Shown piece after piece: positions 21,900 to 32,975 of a DNA stretch of 64,000 bases. This DNA is from Corinectria fuckeliana. Its lineage: Eukaryota > Ascomycota > Sordariomycetes > Hypocreales > Nectriaceae. A program made the position numbers and the translations under genes. The stretch is taken from contig WPDH01000017.1 in the NCBI GenBank assembly GCA_019137255.1, forward strand, positions 62,001 to 126,000. The letters are read 5' to 3'. The stretch's first letter is position 1. The number at the start of each line of letters is the position of its first letter. Below the pieces are notes generated by a model, which was not told the origin of the DNA, ran no database searches, and worked only from the letters and a program-made list of their open reading frames with translations.

Positions 21900-24800
21900 T
21901 TCTACTTTATATTACTCTCTTACCTAGTATTCTATAATAAGCTTATTACTTTTAATAGTATCTTCTTCTAGCTAGAGGTTATAGTTACTTAGCTATCCTT
22001 TCTATATGATAAGATACTTAGTTTTTAGTTTTTCTTTTTCTCGCTTTTGTGTTTATAATCTAATTACTTAATTAACTTCCTAGTATTTATACTTATCCCT
22101 CTAGTTTTCTGCCTTATAGTCTTCTATTAGGATAGCTCCTAGTTGTCTAATTAGTTTATCTACTAGCTTAAGTTAAGTAACTAATATCACTAGGTGGATA
22201 TTAAGGTTATCTTTTATTTTAAGTCTATATACTAAGTTTCCTACCTGTTTAAGAATCTTATATAGTCTAGTTCTTTTCTCCTTTAGTTTTTCTATATAGT
22301 TGTTTACTACTATATATTCTTTCTTATAGAGTTTTAACTAGACTTAGTCCTCTAGTTTATATTCTACTAGCTAGTATTTCTAGTTATACTAGTATTTTAT
22401 AGCTACTTACATAAAGGCTAAGATAAGTTTAGCTTTATTATAAAGGATATCCTAATCAAAGGTGTTAGATTTATCTCTTAGCTATTATAGCCTATTATTT
22501 AAGCGCTACCTAGTGACTAGCTTACTTAGCGATATATTAATAGCTAACAAATATGAGTTGTTTAGGCTAAACTAGAGGGGGATAAGAGCTAGGACTTAGG
22601 GCTAGCCTGGGAAGTCACTAATAAAATATTAGAGGGCTACTTTTACCACCTAATTCTGTCTTTTTGTGGCTCTATCAGTTTATAGATATTATACTGTTAA
22701 TATGAGGAGCTTAGTTCTAAATGCTATCTATAGATCTTACTAGAAGTCTAATATAAACTTCACATCTTAGTTAGATATAATACTATATGGGATTTCCTAG
22801 TTGTATTATATTAGTTTTATAAATAATACTTATACCTAGTCTTTAGTAGTGTACTAATTATTCTCTAGTATAAGCAGGTATATCTAATACTACTTACAGG
22901 TAATAGTTAGTAAGTAGTTAAAAAACTACTTTTCTAGGTTTAGCTATAGTATTTTTTTAGCTTCTATAACTAGCAGCCCTATAATAAAGTCTATTATAAT
23001 TATGTAAAATAGGATTAGAGGGCTCTAGATAGGTATTAGTTAGCCTAGTGGTTTCTAGTGGTTAGTAAGGTTTTTGCTATATATATTATATTTATCTTAT
23101 ACTACTTAGATTTCTTAGTGTAGGTTAGTTATTATAAAAGAACTTAATAGGTCCTACTAGAATTATACCTCCTCTAGGTGAAAGTTCTGCTTATAATTAT
23201 CTTAAATAACTTTCTAGCCTGTATCTATAAGTAAGTATAGCTGTTAGTATCTGTTATACTCTCACAGGTAGATAAGTCTATTCTGCTAAAAGAAGAGAAG
23301 CCTTAGAATCTTATCTTTTTTACTAAGCTATGCTAGAATTACTACCTATTTTGCTTTCTTAAGATACTAGTTAATAATTTCCTAGTGTAGACTAGTTTAT
23401 ATACTAGCTTCCACAAAGTAGAAAGCGTAAATAACTAGTTTCTCCCCTTCTTAAAGGCAGTCTAGTTTACCTTTCTTAGTACTATCTTATATATCTTTTT
23501 AGCCTAAAAGCCTTAAGAGTATATTTAGTACTATATTAGTTAGTCCTAAGATATGTTAGACATCTAATAGGTACTAGCTAAGGTATTATAAAGCTAGGGT
23601 GAGATAATTATTATTCTGTAGGGTGCTAGTAAATACTAATTTCTAGCGGACTAGAGTGTAGATAGTAGAGTAGTTAGTAAGTATAATTATTTTATCTTTT
23701 TATGTTAACTAGATTATTATCTAGGCTTTCTAGCATATTTAGACTAGGTATGTTATTTTTATTTTTATTAGCTAGTAGTTTTTCTTAGTATTATATAGGG
23801 CTTAGCTAAGGTATATAATAGGGTGTATAACTATAAATAGGATTTTACTAACTTAATCTTAGGTGTATTTTAGGTCTAGGTAATATATTATACCTCTTAT
23901 TTCCTATTCTTTTAATATGTTAAGCTAGATAAATAGTTCTACATCTAGGTTAAAGTGATAAAGTGATTTAGTATTTACTAGCCTGTTTATAACCTTATAG
24001 AAACTATTAATCTCTTTAGGGGTTAGAGTGAACTTAGCTTAGGTTATATAGCTAACCTGTCTCTAACCTATTACTAATTCGCCTAATTTGTATCTTTTTG
24101 TGAGCATGCTGGTTTTTCTAGCCTGTAGTGGTTTAATAGCTTTAGCGAATCTTAGGATTAAGTGCTATAGCTATCTAACTATACTAATCTATTTCTTAAG
24201 TTAAAGTAAATTTGTTAGGAATTTAATGTTTCTTAGGGCTGTTACTTGTTTCTAGGTGTTAGATAGGCCTAGCTTGTCTACTTAGAATCTAAGTAATTAG
24301 ACTAATAGGTAGCTTAGAAAGGCTTTCTTAGCTAAGAGGGTAATATTCTTTTCTTAGAACAGCTGAAAGATTATTTAAAGATACCCTAGGTATTTTATAT
24401 TATTATTAGAGAAAATAATAATATTATTAATAAATGCTATAGTAAAGGCCTAGTATAGTTAGAGTAGCTGGTCTATAAACTGTTAGATATATACTAGAGA
24501 GTTCTTAAATCTTATTAGGGCTACCTTAGATTGCTCTAATCCTTAGTAGCTAACTACTATAAAGTGATCTTAGTGTTTAAAGTGTACTAGGAACTAGTGA
24601 AAAAATGACTGGGTATTAATAATGCTAATATGTTGTTTCCCTCAGAGTTTGCTAAGAACGTCCTCTTACAGGGGTATTAAGTAGGCATCTGAAATTATTA
24701 TATTATTTAAGGCTTATAGGTCTACTACTACATATTCTTTCTCTTTGCTAGCTACTATTTACTATACTATAAAGACGGGGCTTATAAATAGTGTTAGTTT

Positions 24801-25600
24801 TATAACCCACTCTATTCGTTTTTAGTTATATAGTTAGTTAAATATAGCATCTAGAAAGTCTCTTCTCTTTTTTCCTAGCAGGTAAAGTTATAATCCTAGC
24901 TTTTATTAGTGCTAGTTGTCTACTAAGAGTACTTTTATCTGCTTATACTTAGGTACTATTATTTCCTCTTAGTTAGCCTAAATACTAGCGTATTTTTGTG
25001 TGAGATCTTAGACTTATTATATAAAGCTAGTTTAGTTATTATAGATTCTCACTCTCTCTACTGTTTTAACTTCTAAGAGAGTCTTATCTCTAGATATACC
25101 TAGCTTAGTATTTAGGTCTAAACTAGTATTTTAGAACCTTATGCTAGGTTTCTAGTTAGGTTTCTTATTAGCTAAAGTTATAACTTCTTAGGTTAGGCGT
25201 TTAAGCTTACAGGTTATTAGCACTATATCTCTGTGTTTAGTAAGTAAGTCACCCTAGTTAGCTTTTTTAATAAAGTTCTTATTTTTAACTAGTTTAAGAA
25301 TACCTAGTTGTTAGTTCTTTTAGATTATTAATAGCTTTCACCTGTTATTTATTATAAAGACTACCTTAGGCTATCTTATAATAGCTCTAATAACATCTTA
25401 ACTTTATAGGTTAAGAAGGAAGTCTTAGCCTCTTAAGACACCTAGTATGCTTACCTATACTGCTTTACTACTTTTAGGAGGGATTATAATATATATGTTA
25501 CTTTTCACTAGGTATTTATAAGGTCTTATATAGATATATACTAAGGCAGGTAAGCATAGCCTGTTAGCTACACTTATTTGCACTTCCTGCTAGGTGTTAA
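21900..25600 (-). pseudogene. Decayed gypsy pol (reverse transcriptase, integrase, chromodomain)
   Basis: Minus strand. Reverse transcriptase: AFINNIIIFS at about 24437-24406, where the family has a two-aspartate catalytic motif; both Asp codons have become Asn by G-to-A change. Integrase core: a degraded IIIDFIIGL at about 23010-22971, matching the DFIxGLP block of gypsy integrases. Chromodomain: KYLIIQKG and LIIEY blocks at about 22090-21900, matching the YLVKWKG and LIEEY positions of chromoviruses. TAA and TAG replace presumed Gln codons throughout. The boundaries are approximate. Confidence 0.75.
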
Positions 25601-25999
25601 TAATATCTACTCTGTAAGTAGTATTAAATTCTTAGCCTAAAAGCAGTCCTGCTAATAGTTCTAGTATAACCTAAGCTCTAATATAAACTTTTACTACTAT
25701 GTGTTCTCCTGCCTAATAGCCTAGTAAGTATGCTATAAATATTACTTATCCTTCTGTCTTATTCTAGCTTATACTGCTAAGCTTAGCCTAATATTCTCTA
25801 GTGAAGGTTATATCTAGGAAGAACTAGAGTATCTCACGACTAACTACTAAGTATATTATGCTTATATCTATATAGATCTCTTGTTATTTAGTTCTGGCTA
25901 GAGAGGCTTTTACTTACACCTATATATAGCTGTGCTTTAAGAGGTGCTATAAGTTTAGTTTCTCACCTTATAGTGTATACTTAATAACAGTAGGGATCT

Positions 26000-28200
26000 A
26001 CTTAGGCTTATAAGTAAGGTAGACTAAGTCTTATAGTAAAACTAGGCGGTAGTTACTAACATCTAGGATAAATTTCTTAATACTATCCTAGCTTTTCACA
26101 GTTTCCTAGATAAATCTATATACCTCTAGTGTAGTATATAGAGATTCTAGGTTATCTTATAGTTTATCTATATTAGTATTATATTATCCTGTTATTATAT
26201 AGGCTGCCTCTTCTGAGTTTTATAGTTCTTCTTTAGTAAAGAATGCTTATATCTATTCTTAGGAAATATAGTACCTTCTAAGCTTATCTAGCTAGATATT
26301 ATTAAATATGTGAAATATTTAAGTGTTTATATTCCTGCTGCTAGATTGCCTTAGGTATATAATTATAAGGCGGAAAGCTAGGGCTAGTAGTAAGGCTGTG
26401 TTCTAAGTTAGGGTTTTAGTAGCTGTTATGTTTCTTATTAGCAGGGGTAATATAAACTAGACTTAATTTTAGGTTAGTATGTTATTTTATGCTTCTAGGG
26501 GTGTAAGTAAGAGTATGTATACTTATTCTTACTAATAGTTATTTTACTATAGGGGGAGGCTTTTATTATTACCTGTCTGTAAGGTTAGTCTAGCTGTGTT
26601 ACTATATAAGGTTTAGAGGTATATTATTCTTAGTTTCTAGGTGGCTATACTAGCTTAGTTTCTTATTAGGGTGTAATACTTTCCCCTGAGGAGGTGGCTT
26701 TAACTTCCTGCTGTTATATAGATATAAAAGTTTAGTATATAAAGCTTATTTGTGTCTACCTAGTTGTTAATAGACTAGTAAGAAGCTAAGTAGCTTATAA
26801 CTTCTTAGAGGTGGATATTAAGCTTGTTAAAGACTAAGTTGGTAAGGTGATTAGGTAGGTATTTAGCGGTGTGTGCTATATATTTAACTTTAGATATTTA
26901 ATTCTAGAAGTTAACTTAGTTAGTAATATCTTAAATAGTAAATTTCTCTTTTTATAGAGTGTTTATTATAACTTCTGGTTAGGTTTTAAAGCGGGTCTAA
27001 ATTAGATTAATCTATATGCTAATTCTTTTATAACTATTTTAGAGTACTACTTATTAGTTGTTAGTTAGGTTACTAGTATACTAGTCTAAAGCTAATCTAA
27101 GAAGCAGGTATAGTATATTTTAAACTAGTACTACTTTATATTTTAGTTCTTATACTATATATTATTTTAAGGAATTAATAAAGTAAAAGATGCTTCTCTA
27201 GATAAGGTTCTTATTATCTAGCTCTATATTGTTAAAGGATTTATTATAGGTATCTACTAGTTAGAACTTTTCTACTTCTTCTGCTTAGAACTAAATATAT
27301 AGCACTAAGATAGTGTTTATTTATGTCTAGCTAAGAAGGTTATATAAGTCTTTTATAGTGATAAGAGTTTCTTATGCTATTAGATGTTTTAGCGGATTAT
27401 TTATACTTAGGGCTAATTCTGTTAGTATCTTAACTGTTAGAGCTGGGGGTTATTAATCTACTATTATAGGTTTCTTACCTTTGTTTAGTCAGAAGGTTAA
27501 GTTAAACTCTGTGGGGGCTGGTTTGTTCTATAGACTAGTTATTAGAAGGAGGGTGTCCCTGAAGTGTTATTAGGCTGGGATTTATAGTGGGTTTAATAGG
27601 TTGGCAGATCAGGATCTTAGTTTGTTTTTAATATCCTAGTTGTGGAGCTATTAAGCGAGATTATTATTAACTAGGTTAGCTGTTAGTTACTAGGTGGGAA
27701 GAGGTGGTTGTAGTGAAATAGGGAAGGTCCTAGGGGGGGTTAGGCTGGTTATTTCTAAGGAGCTTATAAGTGGTTAGAAGATATTTAGGGGTGGTAGTAA
27801 GTGTTGGTATTTCTGTCTGGTTAGGTAGTGATAGAGTTCTTTCTAGTTATATATCTGTTTCTTAGATTTTAACTATCTTATAATTGCCTTCTTAATTCTA
27901 GTGTATAGTTTTAACTTTTATGTTAAGAGGTATATAAGAGACTTAGCTGCTTTCTTAGGGTTAGGTCTAGAGGTAGTATATAGAAGGAATAGGTAGGTAA
28001 GTCCTAACTGCTAATATTGTTCCCAGAGGTGATGTTTTTATGCTTATATATTATCTTTCTTATTAATTAAGTTAATTACCTTAGGGGAGAAGAGTTTCTA
28101 GTAACTAGAGATTTCTTAGTGAGCTTTTAGGAGTTTCTAACTAAGGTGAAAGTTAAGAGCTATTTAGAAGGTATATAAGTATAAGTAATATAATTACTAC
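26000..28200 (-). pseudogene. Probable gag region of the gypsy element
   Basis: It lies between the 5' LTR and pol on the minus strand. One frame reads on if TAA/TAG are taken as former Gln codons, and it has Leu- and Tyr-rich helical text around 27.0-27.3 kb. I see no intact CCHC knuckle. The call is based mainly on position. Confidence 0.45.
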
Positions 28201-28204
28201 TATT

Positions 28205-28588
28205 TAATATAGAATTAACTATATTAGGGGATATATAAAGTAAATACTACTAAGAGGAAGAATCCCTACTTATATAATTAAGATACCTAAAGCTTAGAAG
28301 TAAGATAGTAAGGTAATAAGATGATAATTCTTCTATCTATTCTAGTGACTGTCTTTCTCTTTATATAGGGGGAAGTCTTAGAGCACTCTCTGGTTACTCT
28401 CTGGGAAATCTCTAGATAGGTTCTAGGATTTCTTTAGGACTGTCTTAGGATTTCCTGGGATAATTCCCAGCCTAATTAGTGGGAGATTTCTCTTCTTGTT
28501 GTAGCCACTCTTTAGTGGCCCTCTCTAGGGTTATAGCTTAGGCTGTTATTAGATGGTAACAGCCCTCTATCTAGCTTATTCTGTAACA
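28205..28588 (-). repeat. 5' LTR of the gypsy element (right copy)
   Basis: 384 bp, ending CTGTAACA and followed by the TATAA duplication at 28589-28593. It is less mutated at its end than the left copy. Confidence 0.9.
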
Positions 28589-28593
28589 TATAA

Positions 28594-29250
28594 CTATTAA
28601 ATAGTCTTTCTTTTAAAGATTACTAAGAGGGGTAAAACCTAGCTATTTATACTAATACATTTAATAATTATAATCTAAGAATATAAGCCTAGGTTTTTAA
28701 TTATTATAATCTTATACTCTAAGCTTCTTAGTATAAGGCTATTATATTCTTACTCTTTTATAATACTAGCTTTATTTATATTATATTAATTTTCCTTAAG
28801 AATACTCTTAACCTTTAGGATTATTAACTAGCAGAAAAATCTCTTAATATTATTAGTTATTACCCTATTAAATTATACTATATTAAGCTTCTAACCTTAA
28901 AGAGTCTTAATCCTTAGATTTCTATGTTTAAAAGCTTTAATTTAGTAAGATCTAAAAGGCTTTATAACCCTGTTTAGGATAGCGATTTAAGACGTAAATT
29001 TAATAACTTAGGCTTATATTAGAGGGAAGCCTAGGTGTTTCTAGACTAAGACCTAGTTAATAAGATCTAATTTCTAACCTAAGGAGAGCTTTTAATAAGT
29101 CTAATAAGCAGTTTAGTAACTTTAACAGCTATTAATTTAATTAACTAGACTTAAATATAGTATACTATTATATAAGGCTGCAACTTATGTAAATACCTTA
29201 TTTTCTATATCTTTAATAGCATTTTAAATATCAGATTCTATGTATTAAGG
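28594..29250 (-). pseudogene. N-terminal part of the same decayed transposase
   Basis: Minus-strand text with many stops. One frame has helix-turn-helix-like, basic Arg/Lys/Gln-rich sequence (RSQSRNTQASLQ region near 29040). The position and size are what the N-terminal half of a Fot1-type transposase would occupy, separated from its C-terminal half by the gypsy element. Support is weaker than for the DDE half. Confidence 0.5.
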
Positions 29251-29349
29251 CATAATAATCAAAATAATAAAAAAATTATTACAATTAATCTATTAGTGCG
29301 CGAGAAATCGCGGTTAGAATATAGAGGCAGATAGGTGTGAAGGTGGCAG

Positions 29350-29399
29350 AAAAGTGGTCTAGAAGGGGGGGTGGTCCAGAAGTGGGGGGGGGGACTTAG
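29350..29399 (-). repeat. Right terminal inverted repeat of the Fot1-like element
   Basis: Reverse complement of the left repeat with one T/C difference. It ends in ACTTAG followed by the TA duplication at 29400-29401. Confidence 0.9.
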
Positions 29400-29401
29400 T
29401 A

Positions 29402-32400
29402 GCCAAAAAGCCACTGATTCCCGGGTCGTTTGCTCCAAGGGCTGTGGTTGGTTTGCCCTGTAAGGTACGTACCGTTCACAGAAGTACCGTGTTGGTCTTG
29501 TTCTCACTATATACCTTATACCTACCTAGGTAGGTATGTATCCTTCATCACGTCTGCCAGTTTGGCTGCATCTCTCGAGAAGCAGTCAAGCAGTGTCAAG
29601 TGCGGGTTCCAGGCGCGTGGTAAGTGCGCAAGTAGTCATTATGTGCATGGCAGGACTCTCCAGTCCAACGAGTGGGATACACTACTTAGATAGTACGTAG
29701 TAATTTCTCCATTTGCCCACAAGGCCACAACCTAGGAGGGATTCGGTTGCTACGTCAATCCCCGCGGGAGAGGGCACGCTAACACGCTGCCATCGACCGA
29801 GTACCCACTCGGCGTGGCAGCTCAGATATCGAGGAAGCGGGAGAAAGCGGCGGCGGACTTGGAAGAGGCGAAAGATGGAAACAGAGAGACGCAGGAGTGT
29901 GAGAGTGTGAGGGTGAGAGACAGCGAGGATGAGTGCGAACGGGTAACATGAGTGATGAATCCCTACCACACGGAAAGGGGAAACCTTCTTTAGATAACCA
30001 CCTATTCGTAGATTACTCCCTACATACAAAAAAAGATGCTCCGCTGGCATACGTAAAGGGGCGCGACACCTGGATTCTCAGCCGGCTTTGCGCAGTTTTG
30101 GTAATTTTACCAGCATTCACATGCGACACCAGCTAGCAAGCAATGTCAGCCAACGTAAAAAAGGCAATCTCAGGTGTTCCCTACCTAACTAAGTAGCTAT
30201 TCGTAGAGGCATAGAACCCAGGCCCGGCCAGTCCGCCTCTTAGTTATTCAGGGTTCATCATGACGCGCAACTAACTAATTACTTATTCGTCTGGTCGCGA
30301 GATCGTCGACGCGCAGCAGACGCTAGATACATAGATAGTATGTACGTAGCACAGTGAATCGATGACCGATGACGATGGTGGATATCGGTGCATGTTTTGG
30401 AGATTGAGATGGGATGACGGCCTTCCCCCCGATTGAATCATGCATAGTAACACAACTTCCGCTGCTGGGTGGGTGACAATGAATACCTACGCCCCATCTC
30501 TTGATGGAGAGTAACGGAACAGAGACAAAGAGAGCTTTTTGGGGTTGAGATTCCAGTCAACGTCCGAGATGAGAGGGCACACGCACACACCCAGGTATGG
30601 CTTAGGCATCTTCACCGTTACACCAAATGGGTCATAGGGCTCTAGCGCGCGAAAGGGAAGTGCTATGGCAGCACAAATAAATCTACAGTAGATAAGTACT
30701 TCGTACTGTAGCACAGTCAAATCTTTTTTCATCCTCCATCTCTGCTACAGAGTATGTACACAGAGTGCCTCTGTTTATGGGGCTCTCTCCTCTTGTTGAA
30801 CCGGGGTAACGGATGTATCTACCTACATACTACTAAGGTCTACAGTTGTGCAGCAATTAAGTACCTAGCTTAGTACAAGGCATGGCTACATTGGTGGGTG
30901 GGTGGCGTTGGAAACTCTCTGTCTTCCTTAAATCCGTCGCTCTCCTCTCGTCATTGTCCTTGTCATACGCCACATCCACAGAAGCCTGTGACTCACTGTC
31001 TTGCCAACGGGGTTGGCTCTCGGTTCGTTTGCTCTTCCGTGCTCAGTCGTTCTCAGTCAGTCAAATCAACCAGTCAATCAGCCAAACGCCACCCAGAGTG
31101 ACAATTCGAAAGGCCCATTCAACCAGATGCCCAACCGCTAGTCGCACTCTGCCCAGAACTCCCGTTTATGTACTCGTGCCAGTGCCGACCCTTTTTCCCC
31201 TCCATGGCCAGCGGTGGACCCCAAAGAATCCTTAAGGGACGACATTTCCAAATTTCTCCTCGGGATCTTTGTCTACATAGTTTTGTGCGCATGTCCTCAG
31301 AAGCGCGTGCGAGATATCGCAGAACCACACTGTGGTCCCAATGCCGGTGCCTCCTTTGAAGGTTTTCCACACACAAAAATGACCTCCCTCTCAAATCGAG
31401 TTCCTGGGGAGAATAACTGGTCACGCGGGACATACGGAGGGTCTACCCGGGTCCCGGAGTGAGCTATTTACCAGCCAAGCTACCTATTATTTACCTACGT
31501 TAGCCCTTTGCACAATGGGCTTTGTTCGTTCCTGAACTCTAGGCGCCTGAAGTTAAAAACGGCTCAGTGCAGTGCCAGTTTGCCCTGCTCTCATGTCCAA
31601 ATCGCTTAAATTGTGCCATGTACGGAGTAGTCAATACTTCGTAGTTGGGGACGCTCTGGTCATATTATATGTAAACCCTCCATCAGAGGCAGGGAGCTCC
31701 CGGCTGCGGACCCGGCCGGAGAGTGGGCTCGCGCGGGATGGTCCGCCTTGTCTACAGTACACAAATGCTCGAGTGCCTACTCAGTAAAGGATTGGTTCAT
31801 CAATGATGCGCAGGCGGCAGCCAGGCCATGTTTTCGCTGATGCTAGCTCCAACTAGGTACCTCTATCCATCCATCCACTGCCACAGCTGCTGCTAGAAGG
31901 TCGCTAACAAAGCGCCGACCGGCGACCCCTCTAGATACCTAACTAATTATTAGATACCTAAGCTACCTAGATAAATAAGTTGGCAGTTTTGGTTGTTTGC
32001 CTCGGGCACCTAGGTACTCTTATTAAACGAGGTCCACCCGTCTCTTCCCGGAGAGTTCATCCAACTGGACGACTTCATCCCGCCTCGCGTCCCGTCCCCC
32101 CGAGCCGAGGCCGACCAATTCACGCTTCTCTCCTCTCCTCTCTCAAGGCCTCTGCCGTGAAGCTTGACACATCGAGCCCGCCGCTGAATGTCGCTAGATA
32201 CCTACCTACTTGCCTCCGTAGGTACGTAGGTAGGAAGGTAAGTTATGTACCACAGGATTGATTCTCCTCTACGACGAAACAACCCTTAACGGGGCATCGC
32301 GTCATTGTCGGCAGCAGGACAAGGGGGAGGGGGGCCCTTCCTCGGAACCGTATCTCCCTGCCTCTCATTAATAATGAACAAGAGGCCGTTCGCCTGAACT

Positions 32401-32975
32401 GCAGAGTTGCTGTGCCGATGATGACCAAGACAGGCATGTCTTGGCTGGTGGCTCAGGAGCCTCAGCCTCGAGTCCCCAGGGGTGTCTTGTTGGCCTGCCT
32501 GCCCCGTGGACGTTTGTCCTACTGAGTACCAGGATGGGCTTGCCTCTGCCACCCCAAGGAATGTCAACGCGTCTCTGTGTTCCCGTAATTTGGTGCCTAA
32601 GTAACCGACCTGCTTGGAGAAACGCAGCAATCAATGACTCAATTATGTACGAAGTACAAAGTACATGCCCCAAGAAAAGAGTCCCCAAGGGGCTGCAGAC
32701 ATGTAGATCGCCCACGCCTGAACCCTGCCTGAGGTATCCAACCGCGCGGAATGTATAGACTATGTCATGCATCACCAGAGCCCTGAGTGGCACAACACAG
32801 TTCACGTCTGACGGCCTGGCATCTTCCAAATATCTTCCATCTAGAAATGTCTTCCATTTGTGCAGCGTCCTTTTCTTACGCTACTTACTTCACTTCCGCC
32901 TCCTAGTTCAATGCCGGCCCTGTGCGCCCTTGCCCTTGCCCTTGCCCTTACCCAGTAACTAATCACGTAACTTGC
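29402..32975. other. Long intergenic region without a convincing gene
   Basis: 3574 bp from the right edge of the transposon block to the stop codon of the Aquarius gene. Base composition is normal, so it is not RIP-mutated. Open frames are short, carry no recognisable domain, and no combination of splice sites gave a credible protein. TACCTA/TAGGTA-type repeats recur (29507-29535, 31850-31980, 32205-32245). Before the transposon landed, this was contiguous with the eIF4G upstream region. Confidence 0.5.

Larger units (their letters stand above)
19194..28588 (-). mobile_element. Ty3/gypsy LTR retrotransposon (chromovirus), RIP-degraded, nested in the Fot1-like element
   Basis: 9395 bp bounded by two direct repeats of exactly 384 bp (19194-19577 and 28205-28588) and by a 5-bp duplication TATAA (19189-19193 and 28589-28593). 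Coding sense is the minus strand, so the right repeat is the 5' LTR. In order on that strand come a gag-like region (about 28.1-26 kb), reverse transcriptase near 24.4 kb, integrase core near 23.0 kb and a chromodomain near 22.0 kb. About 2.3 kb lies between the chromodomain and the 3' LTR, which is more than usual. CpG is nearly absent and stops fall mainly where Gln or Trp codons would be. It is defective. Confidence 0.9.
18146..29399 (-). mobile_element. Fot1/pogo-type Tc1-mariner transposon, RIP-degraded, interrupted by a gypsy element
   Basis: Terminal inverted repeats of 50 bp (18146-18195 and 29350-29399) differ at one site (T versus C). They are flanked by TA on both sides (18144-18145 and 29400-29401), the Tc1-mariner target duplication. 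Removing the nested gypsy element and one copy of its 5-bp duplication leaves about 1854 bp, the normal size for this superfamily. The minus strand retains a decayed pogo-like DDE transposase. The interior is AT-rich and almost free of CpG. C-to-T and G-to-A changes have destroyed every long frame, as expected from RIP. It cannot encode a working transposase. Confidence 0.88.

Noticed and set aside
18146..29399. Idea that the AT-rich block is a centromere fragment, mitochondrial insertion or a giant DNA element of the Maverick/Starship kind
   Set aside because: Exact LTRs, TIRs and target duplications explain the whole block as two ordinary-sized transposons; no captain recombinase or organellar gene was seen.
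30882..31235. 117-codon frame with a signal-peptide-like start
   Set aside because: No homology or cysteine pattern, low-complexity Ser/Leu composition, and overlapping frames of similar length nearby; not enough to call a secreted protein.
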